Source: Halisarca cf. caerulea
Taxonomy: Eukaryota; Porifera; Demospongiae; Chondrillida; Halisarcidae
NCBI GenBank assembly: GCA_963170055.1
Contig: CAUJGJ010000397.1
Span: 3,313,501-3,377,500, forward strand
Length of the DNA stretch: 64,000 nt
Direction: 5' to 3'
Shown here: piece after piece, positions 24,353 to 35,311 of the stretch
How the letters are laid out: each line of letters begins with the position of its first letter
How positions within the stretch are numbered: the stretch's first letter is position 1
The notes under the pieces: generated by a model
Seen by the model: the letters and a program-made list of their open reading frames with translations, nothing else
Told to the model about the DNA's origin: nothing
Databases searched by the model: none
Position numbers and translations under genes: made by a program

Positions 24353-24360
24353 TATAAAAG
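24353..24360 (+). promoter_or_regulatory. TATA box, left Kolobok-2 gene
   Basis: TATAAAAG followed by GGGCG, about 220 bases before the ATG at 24577. The same TATAAAAGGGGCG block occurs at the opposite end on the other strand, which supports a shared promoter element. Confidence 0.6.
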
Positions 24361-24576
24361 GGGCGTGAGGAGCATTGCAAATGGCCGTCTTTCTTTGCGA
24401 TTTGAAAAAGCGCGCCTAAAGGGTGAGCAATAAACCCAAGGTTTAGGGACGGACAATCACTCGCAAACACTTGCATCCACCCGAATTTCGATCTAATGAC
24501 ACTAAGCGCACTGAATTTGCTGTTTTCGTCCGTATCGCCGTCAAAATCGATTTTTAGAGGTTTTTCGGCGCGAAGA

Positions 24577-25420
<844 letters not shown>

Positions 25421-25526
25421 CAAAATTAAACTACATGTCTATACATTTACGTAATCATAGCAGTACATCACTAAACAGATGCATGCATGCCCACCTCTAT
25501 GTAGCATAGTATTAAATTACTTACAT

Positions 25527-28306
25527 TTAATCGTGTTGAATTTGAATACCACAGAGATATAAGACTCCATTCATGATTCGGAATCTCTTGAATCCTACAC
25601 ATACATGTGAATATAATACATGCAGAGTCAAAATAGTGCACGTGATGTTGGCACGATGTTTGTGCAAAATTAAGCTTACACCAAGGTCATCATCCTCGTC
25701 ATGTACAAGAGGGTTCGGATGGAAAATTTCCACCAGTGGGTCATCTTCTCCCACATCACTAATTTAGTAAAGATATCAAAGAATTCTAAATGATCAATCA
25801 GTACTAATTGAGTTGTTTCTGCATATAAAATAAGATGACACAGCTTACCTTTGATGAATATCATCATCAATTGCCAGTCTACCTTCTGCCAATCCATTCA
25901 TAAGATGGACCCACCTCCACCACACCTTCCAGCGAAAGTTGTCGGTCTTGGCCTTTCTGCATTTGAAGGGCAACCTGCGATTTGGCCTTCTGCCATCCAC
26001 AATAAGCTTCTCGCTTGTCACCTCCCTGTCCACGTTTTCATTCTGAATATAGATGGAGCATATATACGTATGCACGTATGCATGTACAGCAAGTATGAAT
26101 ATGTTAGACACATGTATATTTTGCCTCTATAGTCCCTAAAAATGATCTATAGGGGACTTCCCCCAGCCCAGTTCCTACGCCTTTGACTAGACTAAGTACA
26201 TGTACTTACCCAATCCATAACAGCTATGTCCATCCTCATCTGGTATGTCAGATCTCCAAAGTGAATCCTTTTCGGCAAATATGTCAACAGGGCATGATTA
26301 AAGGACTCTATCCAAAAGGTATCCCGGCACTGCAATATTAATCATGCAAGAAGAGAGGCAATCCCATGCATAGCTACTGCCTACATAGGTACATCATTGC
26401 ATGGAAATTACTAATACTCACCCGAGCATAGCTGTCTGCATGTCTATAAATTGGTAAAGATTTGATCTTTGCCAAAAAGGCATCCACTGTGGCCTTGTCT
26501 GTGATCACCTCTTTGTCAGGGGTATGGTTGGGACGCCGGCATAGAGAGGTGTAGTGGCAACCAGTATGCTTATCCTGTATTGGGTGACACATACTTTTCT
26601 TTCAAATGAGCAAAATTAAATTATTGAATTTAGAAGAATGACATTGAGTCCATATATGGCTACTTGCAAACCTGGTAATGCTCCACAATATTCAGTAGCA
26701 GCTCTTTTAGCTTCTCACCAGATCCCCCGCAATTGGCCATAGCCCAGTACGCATGGCGTTTAGTGCTGGCTCCTGTGATAAATTCATCATATTATGCCTG
26801 ACTTAGTTTTTTTATTTTGATGGATCCTTGTTTGAAGCTTACTTTTGTCACTAAGCTGGGAAAACCATTTTTTCTCCATGTCCTTTTTGGGTCCTGCCGT
26901 GATATTCTTCATGGCATTTGATACTCCTTTTGTCCCTACAGATATTGTATGAGGATTTACATGAAACATTGCATGACCATGTATAAACAGGACAATTATA
27001 TATAGCTCACCATGCCAGGTATCGAAACTGTTGACATACCCTGCTTCCACAAGCCTCTTAGTGAGCGGCAAGTTCATGTCATGTGCCACCTCTGCCACTA
27101 CCAATCCTGGTACATGTGTATAGATGATAGTGCAAGTGCACCAATGCATAGGAATGCACAATTTGCACTCACCTCGTTCTTTGACAGATTCCAATACCAT
27201 CATTGTGGCATCTACCTCACGAGTCTGAGCTACTCGGTGTGTCTCTCTAGAGAGGGTTTGAATGCCAGCAACCTTATGTGTAGCACCCAAAATACAGGGT
27301 ACTGTCGTGTGGTATGCATTTGCTGTGGAGTCATGACGGGCATCACAAATCACCCACTACAGAGATTTAGGATGGTTGATAACATTTCATTGATTATGGG
27401 AACTTCAAATTTCATTGTTGACCTACTTCACGATCACTGTTCTCACTCTTGCATTCACTAATGGCTGCACACATTGACTCCACTGCTTCCTCGTGAATTG
27501 TGTCCATGTATTTCCTGGTGCGGTACACTGCATGTAGGGGAAGTATTACATTATAAGATTATAATACTGTATGACATTGCAGTACATAATTATTACATAG
27601 ACAGACAAAATTTAATGTGACGTACTTCCTGCAATGTAGTGATCATTGACACACCCAATTTTGGCAGCTTTGCTCATGCTTTTGTACTGCTGAGGCAGCA
27701 CACCACTAGTGGTGAAAGCATGTACCATTCTGTATATTGAAACAAATTACAAAATGAAACATACATGCAATGCGTTTCTAGATGAGTCATTCAGAATTAA
27801 TATGAAATTTTCTCAAAGGTATACTGACAAACCAACCTTGCATTGACATTGTATCTATCTCCTATGATGGAGGAACTCAACCATCGTCGTTGGTGATTGC
27901 ATCCAGTGCTTGCGCACACAATGTCTGCGCACACAACATGCCCCTTCATTGTAGTCTGTCCAATTATCCAGGCTGCATTGTGGCACTTGTGACACTTTGT
28001 GTAGGCCTCCTGAAACAACAGCCTTAGTTGCTGTTCTTCACACACATGAAGTTGATCACATGCATCTGGCCTTTCAACCATCATCTGCTTCACCTCGCTA
28101 TTACTGGCTCCCGGGCATTCGACAGCACCATTATGGAATTCGTAAAACTCCAGTAGCTCAACCAGAACATCTCTTGTACTTGCACTTGCACCCTTTCCTG
28201 GAATTTTGATCCTAATAGCGTCCAACCTACTGGATATGCCTAACATATCTCTGTCGTCGTGACAGTAGCACGATATTCTTGGACGCTTCGCAGGTATTCT
28301 CGCCAT
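25527..28306 (-). CDS. Kolobok-type DDE transposase, 12 exons
   Basis: Twelve exons read in frame with GT-AG introns: about 28306-27837, 27729-27626, 27527-27427, 27356-27173, 27106-27011, 26935-26843, 26772-26672, 26574-26422, 26329-26210, 26043-25849, 25758-25682 and 25594-25527 (stop TAA). The N-terminus has a Cys cluster (CHKCHN, later CASTGCNHQRRW) rather than a THAP domain. Likely catalytic residues are Asp in ICDARHDSTANAY, Asp in VAEVAHDMNLPL and Glu in FWIESFNHALL. FDTWHG and YLPKRIHF are further landmarks. The TTAA target and layout match copy 1, which supports Kolobok. No lesion seen, so it could be active. Confidence 0.82.
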
Positions 28307-28726
28307 TCAGCACAATCAGGAGTTTCATTCGAAACAGAAAGCCCCTGACTGCAGTTCTACATTATATAGTGCGGCACGAACGAAATTCCTAGATATGCAC
28401 ATGTTGCTGGCGTCGATCGATCCAACTCGATAACAACCGTGGAGAGGTTAGAATATCAAAGCTCGGAATGTCGGGAAGAAATTAACGTGGTAGGTGTAGA
28501 TTGAAGACTTTAAAATGCATTTCTTCTTCGAGCGGCGAAGCACCAGAAGCGTCGCTTTCGTCTTGAATTTATATTAGTAAGTACATAAGTGCAGCAATGT
28601 TATATTTGTATGTAGCAATAAGCATTAATATTAGTTTTACAATGGATTATTGGACGTAGTGTTATTTCCAGTATATCTCAAGGCCGCCATTTTTTTACAA
28701 ACGCGTTTTGGAGAGGAGCAACGCCC

Positions 28727-28734
28727 CTTTTATA
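28727..28734 (-). promoter_or_regulatory. TATA box, Kolobok-2 transposase
   Basis: TATAAAAG then GGGCG on the minus strand, just inside the right TIR and about 420 bases before the transposase ATG. It mirrors the box at the left end. Confidence 0.55.
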
Positions 28735-29955
28735 CTCGCGGTCCACGTTTAAAGGGGGCATTGAATGAGACATCCAAAGGCTGTACCAATCCAGTACAGC
28801 CTCCAGATACATAAATGACATCCGTATTGCATTCCTGTTTCAGCATATCTTGAACAGCCTTTGTTGTCTGCGCTCTGTGTACATCCATTACAAGTAGCTT
28901 GGGTGCATTGTTCCGAATGGCAACAGGTTTCCAACACTGCCTTATCCACTGCTTTGTAACATTCTCATCAGCCCATGCATTCTCTTGAAACACCTTCATG
29001 ACTCGCCTGTCATATCGGATTCTCTCGTGCATTGAAATACGTTTTCCTTTGTCATGAAATATAACCAGAGGCTTAACAAGTGTTCCACCATCTCCAAATA
29101 TGGTTAGCTGAACAGTGCACTGCCTCTTGTCTAGTCCAGATGACCCACTTCTAACCCAGACACATCTTTCTCCGCGGTCAGAATATGTTGATCCATCCGT
29201 AAACGTAAAAGGTAAGGGCGTCTGGTCCATGTTGGCAATAGAACAAGGGAGCCACTTTCCTGTAGAACCAAGCTGGGTACCATTCCTTGCCATTTTTCTA
29301 ATTTTCTGGTGGAACAACTGGATGGACTGCTTCTTATTCACTGGTTCCTCTTGGCAATGGTTAGTTGGTCTTCTAAGACTAATTCTATGGCGTTTTTGAA
29401 ACCAGAGAACCATGAATCACTGAAACAGAAGCTGGCTGCCATTCCAGGGTTAGTTTCAGCCAAAATCTGGGGAGCCTTTGTCTTGAACCACCATGCCTTC
29501 ACTTTCAAACCCCTCTTTCTGAGATCTTTGTATTCCCGATATAGGCGATCCTCCATCTCCGGGTATTTCGGAGTTTCGTTAAATTTTGCACGCTTGCTTC
29601 CTTTCCTGCTGCTCTCAATTTTGTTTTCGTCCTTCAGCCACCTCAACAAAGTCTTGCTATTTAATCCATACTTCTGACAAGTTCGGTACATGTTGCGATT
29701 GTTCGAATGGCAAAACCTGAGAATTTTCAACTTCTCTTCTCGAGTGTAACTCTTTCTTTTTAGCCTTGGATGTGTACAGCGGCGTACTACAGTAGACGAA
29801 TGACCACGATCCATCTGTAGTTTGATTCAAGTTTGCTCTGTACCTATTCAAATCCTAAACGAAAATCCACATCTAGCTCAGCTCAGCATAAGCCCGCGTT
29901 TTCAGCCTGCAGTTAGGGTGCTTAACAAAGGGTACCTCGCTCGGGAAAGAGCGTA

Positions 29956-30129
29956 CAGTCAAACTTGTTTACAACGACACCCTTGGTGCCACTAAAATGT
30001 GCTGTTATAACCAAGTTGTTGTTGTAACCAGGACATTTAGTACAGAGACCATTGAATCTGTTCCTGCCATGCGTGTTGTTGTAAAGAGGTTGATGTTGTA
30101 AACAGTGACTTTCTAACCAAGTTTGACTG
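29956..30129. mobile_element. 174-bp pogo-type MITE
   Basis: Ends CAGTCAAACTTG and CCAAGTTTGACTG, flanked by TA (29954-29955, 30130-30131). Interior is rich in TTGTTGTAA blocks. Non-coding, inserted near the right end of the larger pogo element. Confidence 0.85.
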
Positions 30130-30191
30130 TATACGCTTAACATATGTATGCGCTTATGTGATGGGGGCGCTTAACAACCAGCGTCTACGGT

Positions 30192-30363
30192 ATGCTAAAG
30201 AACGTTTGACATTACTCCAACATGGAGAAATTGAATCGCTCCCTTGTTAAACACTCTACCCTGAAAAGAGGAAAATGATGATAATATGTTAAAATTGAAC
30301 AAATTTACTTACATAAACTGGCTGCTTAAAAGACGATCAACGCAGAAACTACATATCCATGTG

Positions 30364-30404
<41 letters not shown>

Positions 30405-30648
30405 TGTGGGTGTGGGTGGGTGTGGGTATTGTGTAAAAGAAAAGGTATGTCAGTGCATATTTGTATTACATATAAGCACATGTGGAGAGGTTGTGTTGTA
30501 TAAAAGTTGCATTTTTATATATCCTTACATGTACATATGCATGTGTATGTATATGACATTGTGTGACTGTTTAGTACAATGTTAAAAGCGAGGTGCAAGG
30601 TTCACACCAAAAAGCGCTCATGCCAAAGGAGCGAAAGCTCAAACAAAG
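30192..30648. other. no supported gene; TG microsatellite
   Basis: AT-rich sequence with a TG/GGTG tract at about 30365-30425. No conserved ORF. Confidence 0.6.
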
Positions 30649-30701
30649 GGCTAGTTCTTCATGTATCATTATATTCGTGAATGGTACATGAAGAACTAGC
30701 C
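30649..30701. repeat. perfect 17-bp stem-loop before 2A ORF
   Basis: GGCTAGTTCTTCATGTA and its exact reverse complement around a 19-base loop, ending where homology to the Helitron begins. It may be the element's 5' structure. Confidence 0.75.
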
Positions 30702-30730
30702 TTTATGGTGCACGTAATCACCAGTGTATC

Positions 30731-31591
30731 TTGGTGCAACAACACGTAGCTGAGTTATATTGTATTACTTGTAAATGTGTATGTAGTCAGCACAAGTGCA
30801 CCATTTGCATGGTTCACATTCATCCACATGGCCTGATAGTCAACTTTGCCCACAAAAGCTGTTTATCAGTTACGGGCTGTACATTAAAGTATTATAGTTT
30901 TCACGGTTTAGTCTATTTCCATTTACTACTTTCTGGGGATGTAGAATTGAATCCTGGTCCCAAAAGGTTTTCTGATGTTACAAAATTTAAAGCATGTATT
31001 TCTGAATGGAAGTGTTTCATGTTTCTATTTTTCATCATACTTTCAATGTTCATATTCGATCATGTGTTGACCTATCCGTTTCGTACCCTTTGTATGCGAA
31101 ATTCGAGTTGTAATTCGACTGAAAGTAACCTTAGGCAACATTTCGAACTGAACTTGCATCATGTCGTACGTATTTGTCCAAATCTAATTAATATGACGCA
31201 TCAAGTTCTTATTTCAGTGGCAAAAAGATCACGCCGGATGATGTTCAAACAATATTTATCGAAACGTTCTTATTTTTACGCAAGACTACTCCTTTTATTA
31301 TTACTTTTAGCTGGAGATGTTGAGCGTAATCCTGGACCCATTCAGGATGTAATTAAGGAATATTGTCTCCAATCAGAATCTACTACATTTATTGGTGATA
31401 AGACATGTATGTACAGCATTTTATTGCACCATTTTTATTTTGGATTGGAGGAGTTTTACGGACTATTGCAGACCCTAGTTAAAACGAATCCAATCCTCTG
31501 GGATGCAAAGCATGCCTACCTCCTCGTGGTGCATCCTGGGACTGCTATTATTATAGTAGTGCAGAATGGCATGCGTAGTAACTTTTATTGA
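30731..31591 (+). CDS. 2A-bearing ORF of the deleted Helitron relative
   Basis: Homologous to the start of the Helitron polyprotein. The frame is open from about 30731, but the first in-frame ATG is at about 30809, so an upstream exon or a shorter product is likely. The order is kept: Cys-rich leader (CITCKCVC), GDVELNPGP (ends 30961), membrane segment (FMFLFFIILSMFIF), NSS, NST and NMT sequons, ICPNLINMTHQV, leucine run, GDVERNPGP (ends 31339). After that the sequence is unrelated and runs into the tail repeat, where coding is doubtful. Conservation of both 2As and of the membrane peptide despite loss of the replication gene is notable. Confidence 0.6.
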   Translation: MVQQHVAELYCITCKCVCSQHKCTICMVHIHPHGLIVNFAHKSCLSVTGCTLKYYSFHGLVYFHLLLSGDVELNPGPKRFSDVTKFKACISEWKCFMFLFFIILSMFIFDHVLTYPFRTLCMRNSSCNSTESNLRQHFELNLHHVVRICPNLINMTHQVLISVAKRSRRMMFKQYLSKRSYFYARLLLLLLLLAGDVERNPGPIQDVIKEYCLQSESTTFIGDKTCMYSILLHHFYFGLEEFYGLLQTLVKTNPILWDAKHAYLLVVHPGTAIIIVVQNGMRSNFY

Positions 31592-31840
31592 AATTGTCAC
31601 TGTCATTTATAATTAAAAAAAACTGACTAGATCATGATCCCAATATATTGTTTGGATTATTGAATGCTAAAACTTGACACACACACACACACACACACAC
31701 ACACATTTTACTACACCACTACTCAAAACCATGCATTTCTTACAGTGATCTTTCGAGTCCGTTAGAAAGATTTCCAAGTGATTCGAGTTTCCAGGGCCGT
31801 AGGCGGCCCACGAGTTTTTTAAACTCGAATCACTTGTTAT
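31410..31840 (+). repeat. shared element tail, copy 2
   Basis: Near-identical twin of 16435-16865, including the (AC)n tract (31678-31705) at the same place and the terminal stem-loop (31775-31836), whose outer arms pair perfectly. Confidence 0.88.
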
Positions 31841-32428
31841 TTTTTGAAAAATTTAGCTGTACGTATGATTTGATTATGACTTGATTCAATATTTGTATGT
31901 ATATATTTGTATGTATATGTTTGTAATATTTGTATGTGTATGTTTGTAATATATATACGTATGACTTGATTCAATATTTAAAATTTATGTAAGATGGACT
32001 ATTTAAAATGGATATATATTATATGCAAGTTATATTTCAGCATGCATAATTGAAGTGAAGACGTCGACATTTATATTATATATTAAATAAAAGCCAAATA
32101 TAGTAATATTGAAAATAGCATTACAGTAAAGTATATACAATGTCATACATGCATAAGCACAATGTCATGCAAATTATGAATAATAACATGGAATATATAT
32201 TAAGAAAAACAATAATGTAAGTTGTGTATGTAAACTTCTTGCACCTCTCGGGGTAGACAAGATTCACAAAGCTGTCTTTTCAAACTAAGTGATGTAGAAT
32301 CCAAATGTAGTCCAGTCGGGCAACCATGTCTGCCATGTAACACTCATCCTTGCATGGCAGAAGCTATGCTAAGATACAAGAAGTGGGATATACAAGTATG
32401 AATCAATGAAAGTACATATACGTAAGTG

Positions 32429-32479
<51 letters not shown>

Positions 32480-32755
32480 TACAATACAAGATGTCTGTAC
32501 ATGTAAAAAAATTGTTCCAGTCTGGATATTGAAGATCTGAGTGAGCAGAAAGGAAACATAACATGTAATACATATTTTCACAATGAAATGGAAATCCACT
32601 GTTTCTGGCTTGTTGGCCTTCATCAGTGCAGGCTACCTAATTTTAAAATAGCAATCTGCAGACAATGGTTAGACTGTCCCATGTCAACCAAACATGGCTA
32701 AAGTCCATGTCAACCAAACATGGCAAAAATCAAGTCACATACATATACATGAACA
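31841..32755. other. AT-rich spacer with TG microsatellite, no supported gene
   Basis: Short tandem TTTGTATGTATA-like repeats (about 31890-31960) and a TG tract (about 32431-32477). Possibly 3' flank of the 2A gene downstream. Confidence 0.5.
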
Positions 32756-32761
32756 TGGAAT

Positions 32762-33511
32762 TCAAATGTTAACATGCCACTCAGCTAATAATTTCTTTGC
32801 TAGTCTCTGTTTCTTCAACAAAGTCAAAACATCAACATCATCTGCTTTAGGAGCACACCCATGGGTCTTATAGTAAGACACTTCTACATCATGTAGCTCT
32901 ATTTTAAGCCGAGACAACCTTTCAGACACTTTAGTTTGAAACATAGCTAAAAGCTGAGAATGAGCATGTTTATCATTTCCAGGAAGAGGCAAGTTTGCCT
33001 TTTTCTTTTGTCTTAATCTGTAGTGAACTGTGTCAAACATCTTAAGGTTTTCACTAAAACCAAGCAATCTAAAAAGTGCCTTGCCATGAGTGGTCATCCA
33101 CTCATAGGTGGACTGAACATCTGTATCGAATTCCTCATGACCAATAACTACATGTACAGTGTTTGGTTCAATGGTATTAGCAGTCTCTAATGTGGTACAG
33201 CAAGGAGTTGATGCTATAGATGACTCCAACATTGCCTGTACATCCAAAGGTTGAGATGGCAAGCAACAGATTTCAGAATCATTCATAACATGTAAACTTG
33301 TCTCACTACTGCATGTACCTTTACATATAGTACTACTATCAGTAGTATCCAATATCACATCATCATGCACATTCACAATGCAATCATTAGGGGCATCAAT
33401 GGCAGAATTACGGAAACTAGTAAAACTACCATTGCCGTCATACAAACGTACATATTGATCACTAAGAGGAATTGTAATGTTTAAAGACAGTATTTTATCC
33501 CAAGCACACAA
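32762..33511 (-). CDS. C-terminal part of unrecognised 2A-bearing protein
   Basis: 249 residues in the same frame as 33533-35311, separated by one in-frame TAG at 33533-33535. The start is acidic and Ser/Thr-rich (possibly disordered), and the end is a basic helical stretch (HYRLRQKKKANLPLP, LLKKQRLAKKLLAEWHV). No known domain recognised. It could be a downstream ORF of its own, but continuous frame favours a single longer protein. Confidence 0.6.
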   Translation of the reverse strand: MCAWDKILSLNITIPLSDQYVRLYDGNGSFTSFRNSAIDAPNDCIVNVHDDVILDTTDSSTICKGTCSSETSLHVMNDSEICCLPSQPLDVQAMLESSIASTPCCTTLETANTIEPNTVHVVIGHEEFDTDVQSTYEWMTTHGKALFRLLGFSENLKMFDTVHYRLRQKKKANLPLPGNDKHAHSQLLAMFQTKVSERLSRLKIELHDVEVSYYKTHGCAPKADDVDVLTLLKKQRLAKKLLAEWHVNI

Positions 33512-33532
33512 AGCAGCATGCTGTACATCAGA

Positions 33533-35311
33533 CTAATGACAACTGCGGAAGTGCTTTAAAGATGGTCCTTCATCTTTAAAATTAGGGTCATCGTCTCCAT
33601 CTTTGAAGATGATGCTTCTATCATCCCTATCCCACCACACACCTTGACCAGATAATAAAAAAGTTGAAATTCTCTCCAAGTGGGCCTGAAAACTAGAGGA
33701 ATGTTTTTCTACAAACATTTTACTGAATACAGTACCCACATAGGGAGGAAGGCCCTTAGCCTCTTGGGAGACTCTATGTTCTTGACCATTGGAAGTGGAT
33801 CCAATAAGATTCCCCTGAAGCTCCTTGGCTTGAACATGCATTAATACCTTGGGGATAATATTACTGGGATGCCTATTCGTACATTTCTCAGCCACACTTT
33901 TTACGCTATGAAAAAGTCTCTCATTGGCTTCTGTATTTACAGACCTAAGGCTAACTAATTCAAACTGCACCGGTGCATGAGTTAGCAATGAATGAAAATA
34001 AAGGCCAAAAAATTTAGTTCCAATCAGGGAAGGAAACAGACTCACACACAATTCGTGATGAAGCCAACAAACATTATAAAATCTTAGTATATTTCTAGGT
34101 GTACGTTCTTCTGGAGGTGAATACAATACATCAGATATACATACAGCAGTATGGATCAGGTTTAGTACATCACCATTGTTTAAAGAACCACTCTCTACTG
34201 CTTCTAAAAGGACATGGTACACTCTAATAAGTCCCACTCTCAAGTCAGCCCCGGTATGACCTGAATCTTTCCAATATACACTCCGTTGTATCAGATCGTG
34301 AACTTCTGTTTTAATAGGATCAGTTAACAAAGAAGAAATATTGGATAAGAGATTATTCAAATGTCCTTCTAAATCATGTAGAGGCTCACATGGAAGTATT
34401 GAATAGTGATTCAAATTATATTGAGTCAAATCAGCGTTTGGATTACTGAGCAGTAATGATGGTACATGTTGGACACCTTCTAAGCTTTCTTTAAGCTTTT
34501 GAACTAGCTTTTGCCGAGGAAGGTCAACACCAATACAACCTTGTTTGCGTAGCTCATTCTGCAAATTACCTAAGGTTAGTGACTCAAAAGGCTTTACAAC
34601 ATTTGGATTGCATCCAAAAGAACCCATTGTTGCAAGACGTTGAAGATCATATAAGGATCGGATCTTTCTACGCAGGGAGTGTGATTGATCTGCATATTTT
34701 TCCACATGTATTCCACAACACCCACACGAATAGTTGCCTCCACACTGGGTACCTTGTTCAAAGGCAATTGCCTTGTGGTCCCCAACAAAAAACCGCAAAA
34801 CATCAGTAATTTGTGTACCATTGTTACTGGTGACAGGGTGGGACAATGAGAACAAACAGTCTAGCCTATCAGCTATGAGGGCTGCCTGATCATCAATAGA
34901 CGAAGATGACAGACATATTAAATACATTTCAGGCTGCTCAACATATTCTTGTAGGCTCTTCTTGTGTCTGTTCTCATCAAACAACCCAACATCAAATACT
35001 GCATCATCATAAATGACATTTAATGTTATCAGAATGTAGCCTCTTGACAGCACACTTGAATGATCATGCCACAATACAAGATGGCGTGTTCTTTCTAGGG
35101 CTTTTAGGCGTTCTCTCAAGAAACCAACATCTTTTTCTGTAACCATTTCGAACTGTGATACACATTTAACTAAATCTTCTAGCAACATTGTATCAATTAC
35201 ATTATCAGGGGTTAATCTCATATATTCCTCATGTTTACGTAAAATGTGCTCTCTAAGGTATTTAAAAATCAATTTTCGGCCATACACGTGAGACTCTACT
35301 TTAACCCTCAA
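33533..35311 (-). CDS. middle part of unrecognised 2A-bearing protein
   Basis: 592 residues open; the first codon is TTG inside the piggyBac TIR, so this is a continuation of the 5' part at 38356-39897 and not a separate gene. Features: HLVLWHDHSSVLSRGYILI, VGDHKAIAFEQGTQCGG followed by a Cys cluster (YSCGCCG), a SAP-like helix pair (LTLGNLQNELRKQG... QKLVQKLKESL), and VNTEANERLFHSVK near the C-terminus. From memory this resembles uncharacterised proteins repeated in cnidarian and sponge genomes, which would suggest a TE; I cannot name the family or reaction. Confidence 0.68.
   Translation of the reverse strand: MRVKVESHVYGRKLIFKYLREHILRKHEEYMRLTPDNVIDTMLLEDLVKCVSQFEMVTEKDVGFLRERLKALERTRHLVLWHDHSSVLSRGYILITLNVIYDDAVFDVGLFDENRHKKSLQEYVEQPEMYLICLSSSSIDDQAALIADRLDCLFSLSHPVTSNNGTQITDVLRFFVGDHKAIAFEQGTQCGGNYSCGCCGIHVEKYADQSHSLRRKIRSLYDLQRLATMGSFGCNPNVVKPFESLTLGNLQNELRKQGCIGVDLPRQKLVQKLKESLEGVQHVPSLLLSNPNADLTQYNLNHYSILPCEPLHDLEGHLNNLLSNISSLLTDPIKTEVHDLIQRSVYWKDSGHTGADLRVGLIRVYHVLLEAVESGSLNNGDVLNLIHTAVCISDVLYSPPEERTPRNILRFYNVCWLHHELCVSLFPSLIGTKFFGLYFHSLLTHAPVQFELVSLRSVNTEANERLFHSVKSVAEKCTNRHPSNIIPKVLMHVQAKELQGNLIGSTSNGQEHRVSQEAKGLPPYVGTVFSKMFVEKHSSSFQAHLERISTFLLSGQGVWWDRDDRSIIFKDGDDDPNFKDEGPSLKHFRSCH

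Larger units (their letters stand above)
30649..31840 (+). mobile_element. internally deleted relative of the 2A Helitron
   Basis: Starts at or near a perfect hairpin, carries the 2A-bearing N-terminal region homologous to 7270-7940, then jumps (about 31345-31410) to the tail homologous to 16435-16865. The whole Rep/helicase region is missing. This suggests a non-autonomous derivative; the left edge is inference. Confidence 0.7.
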
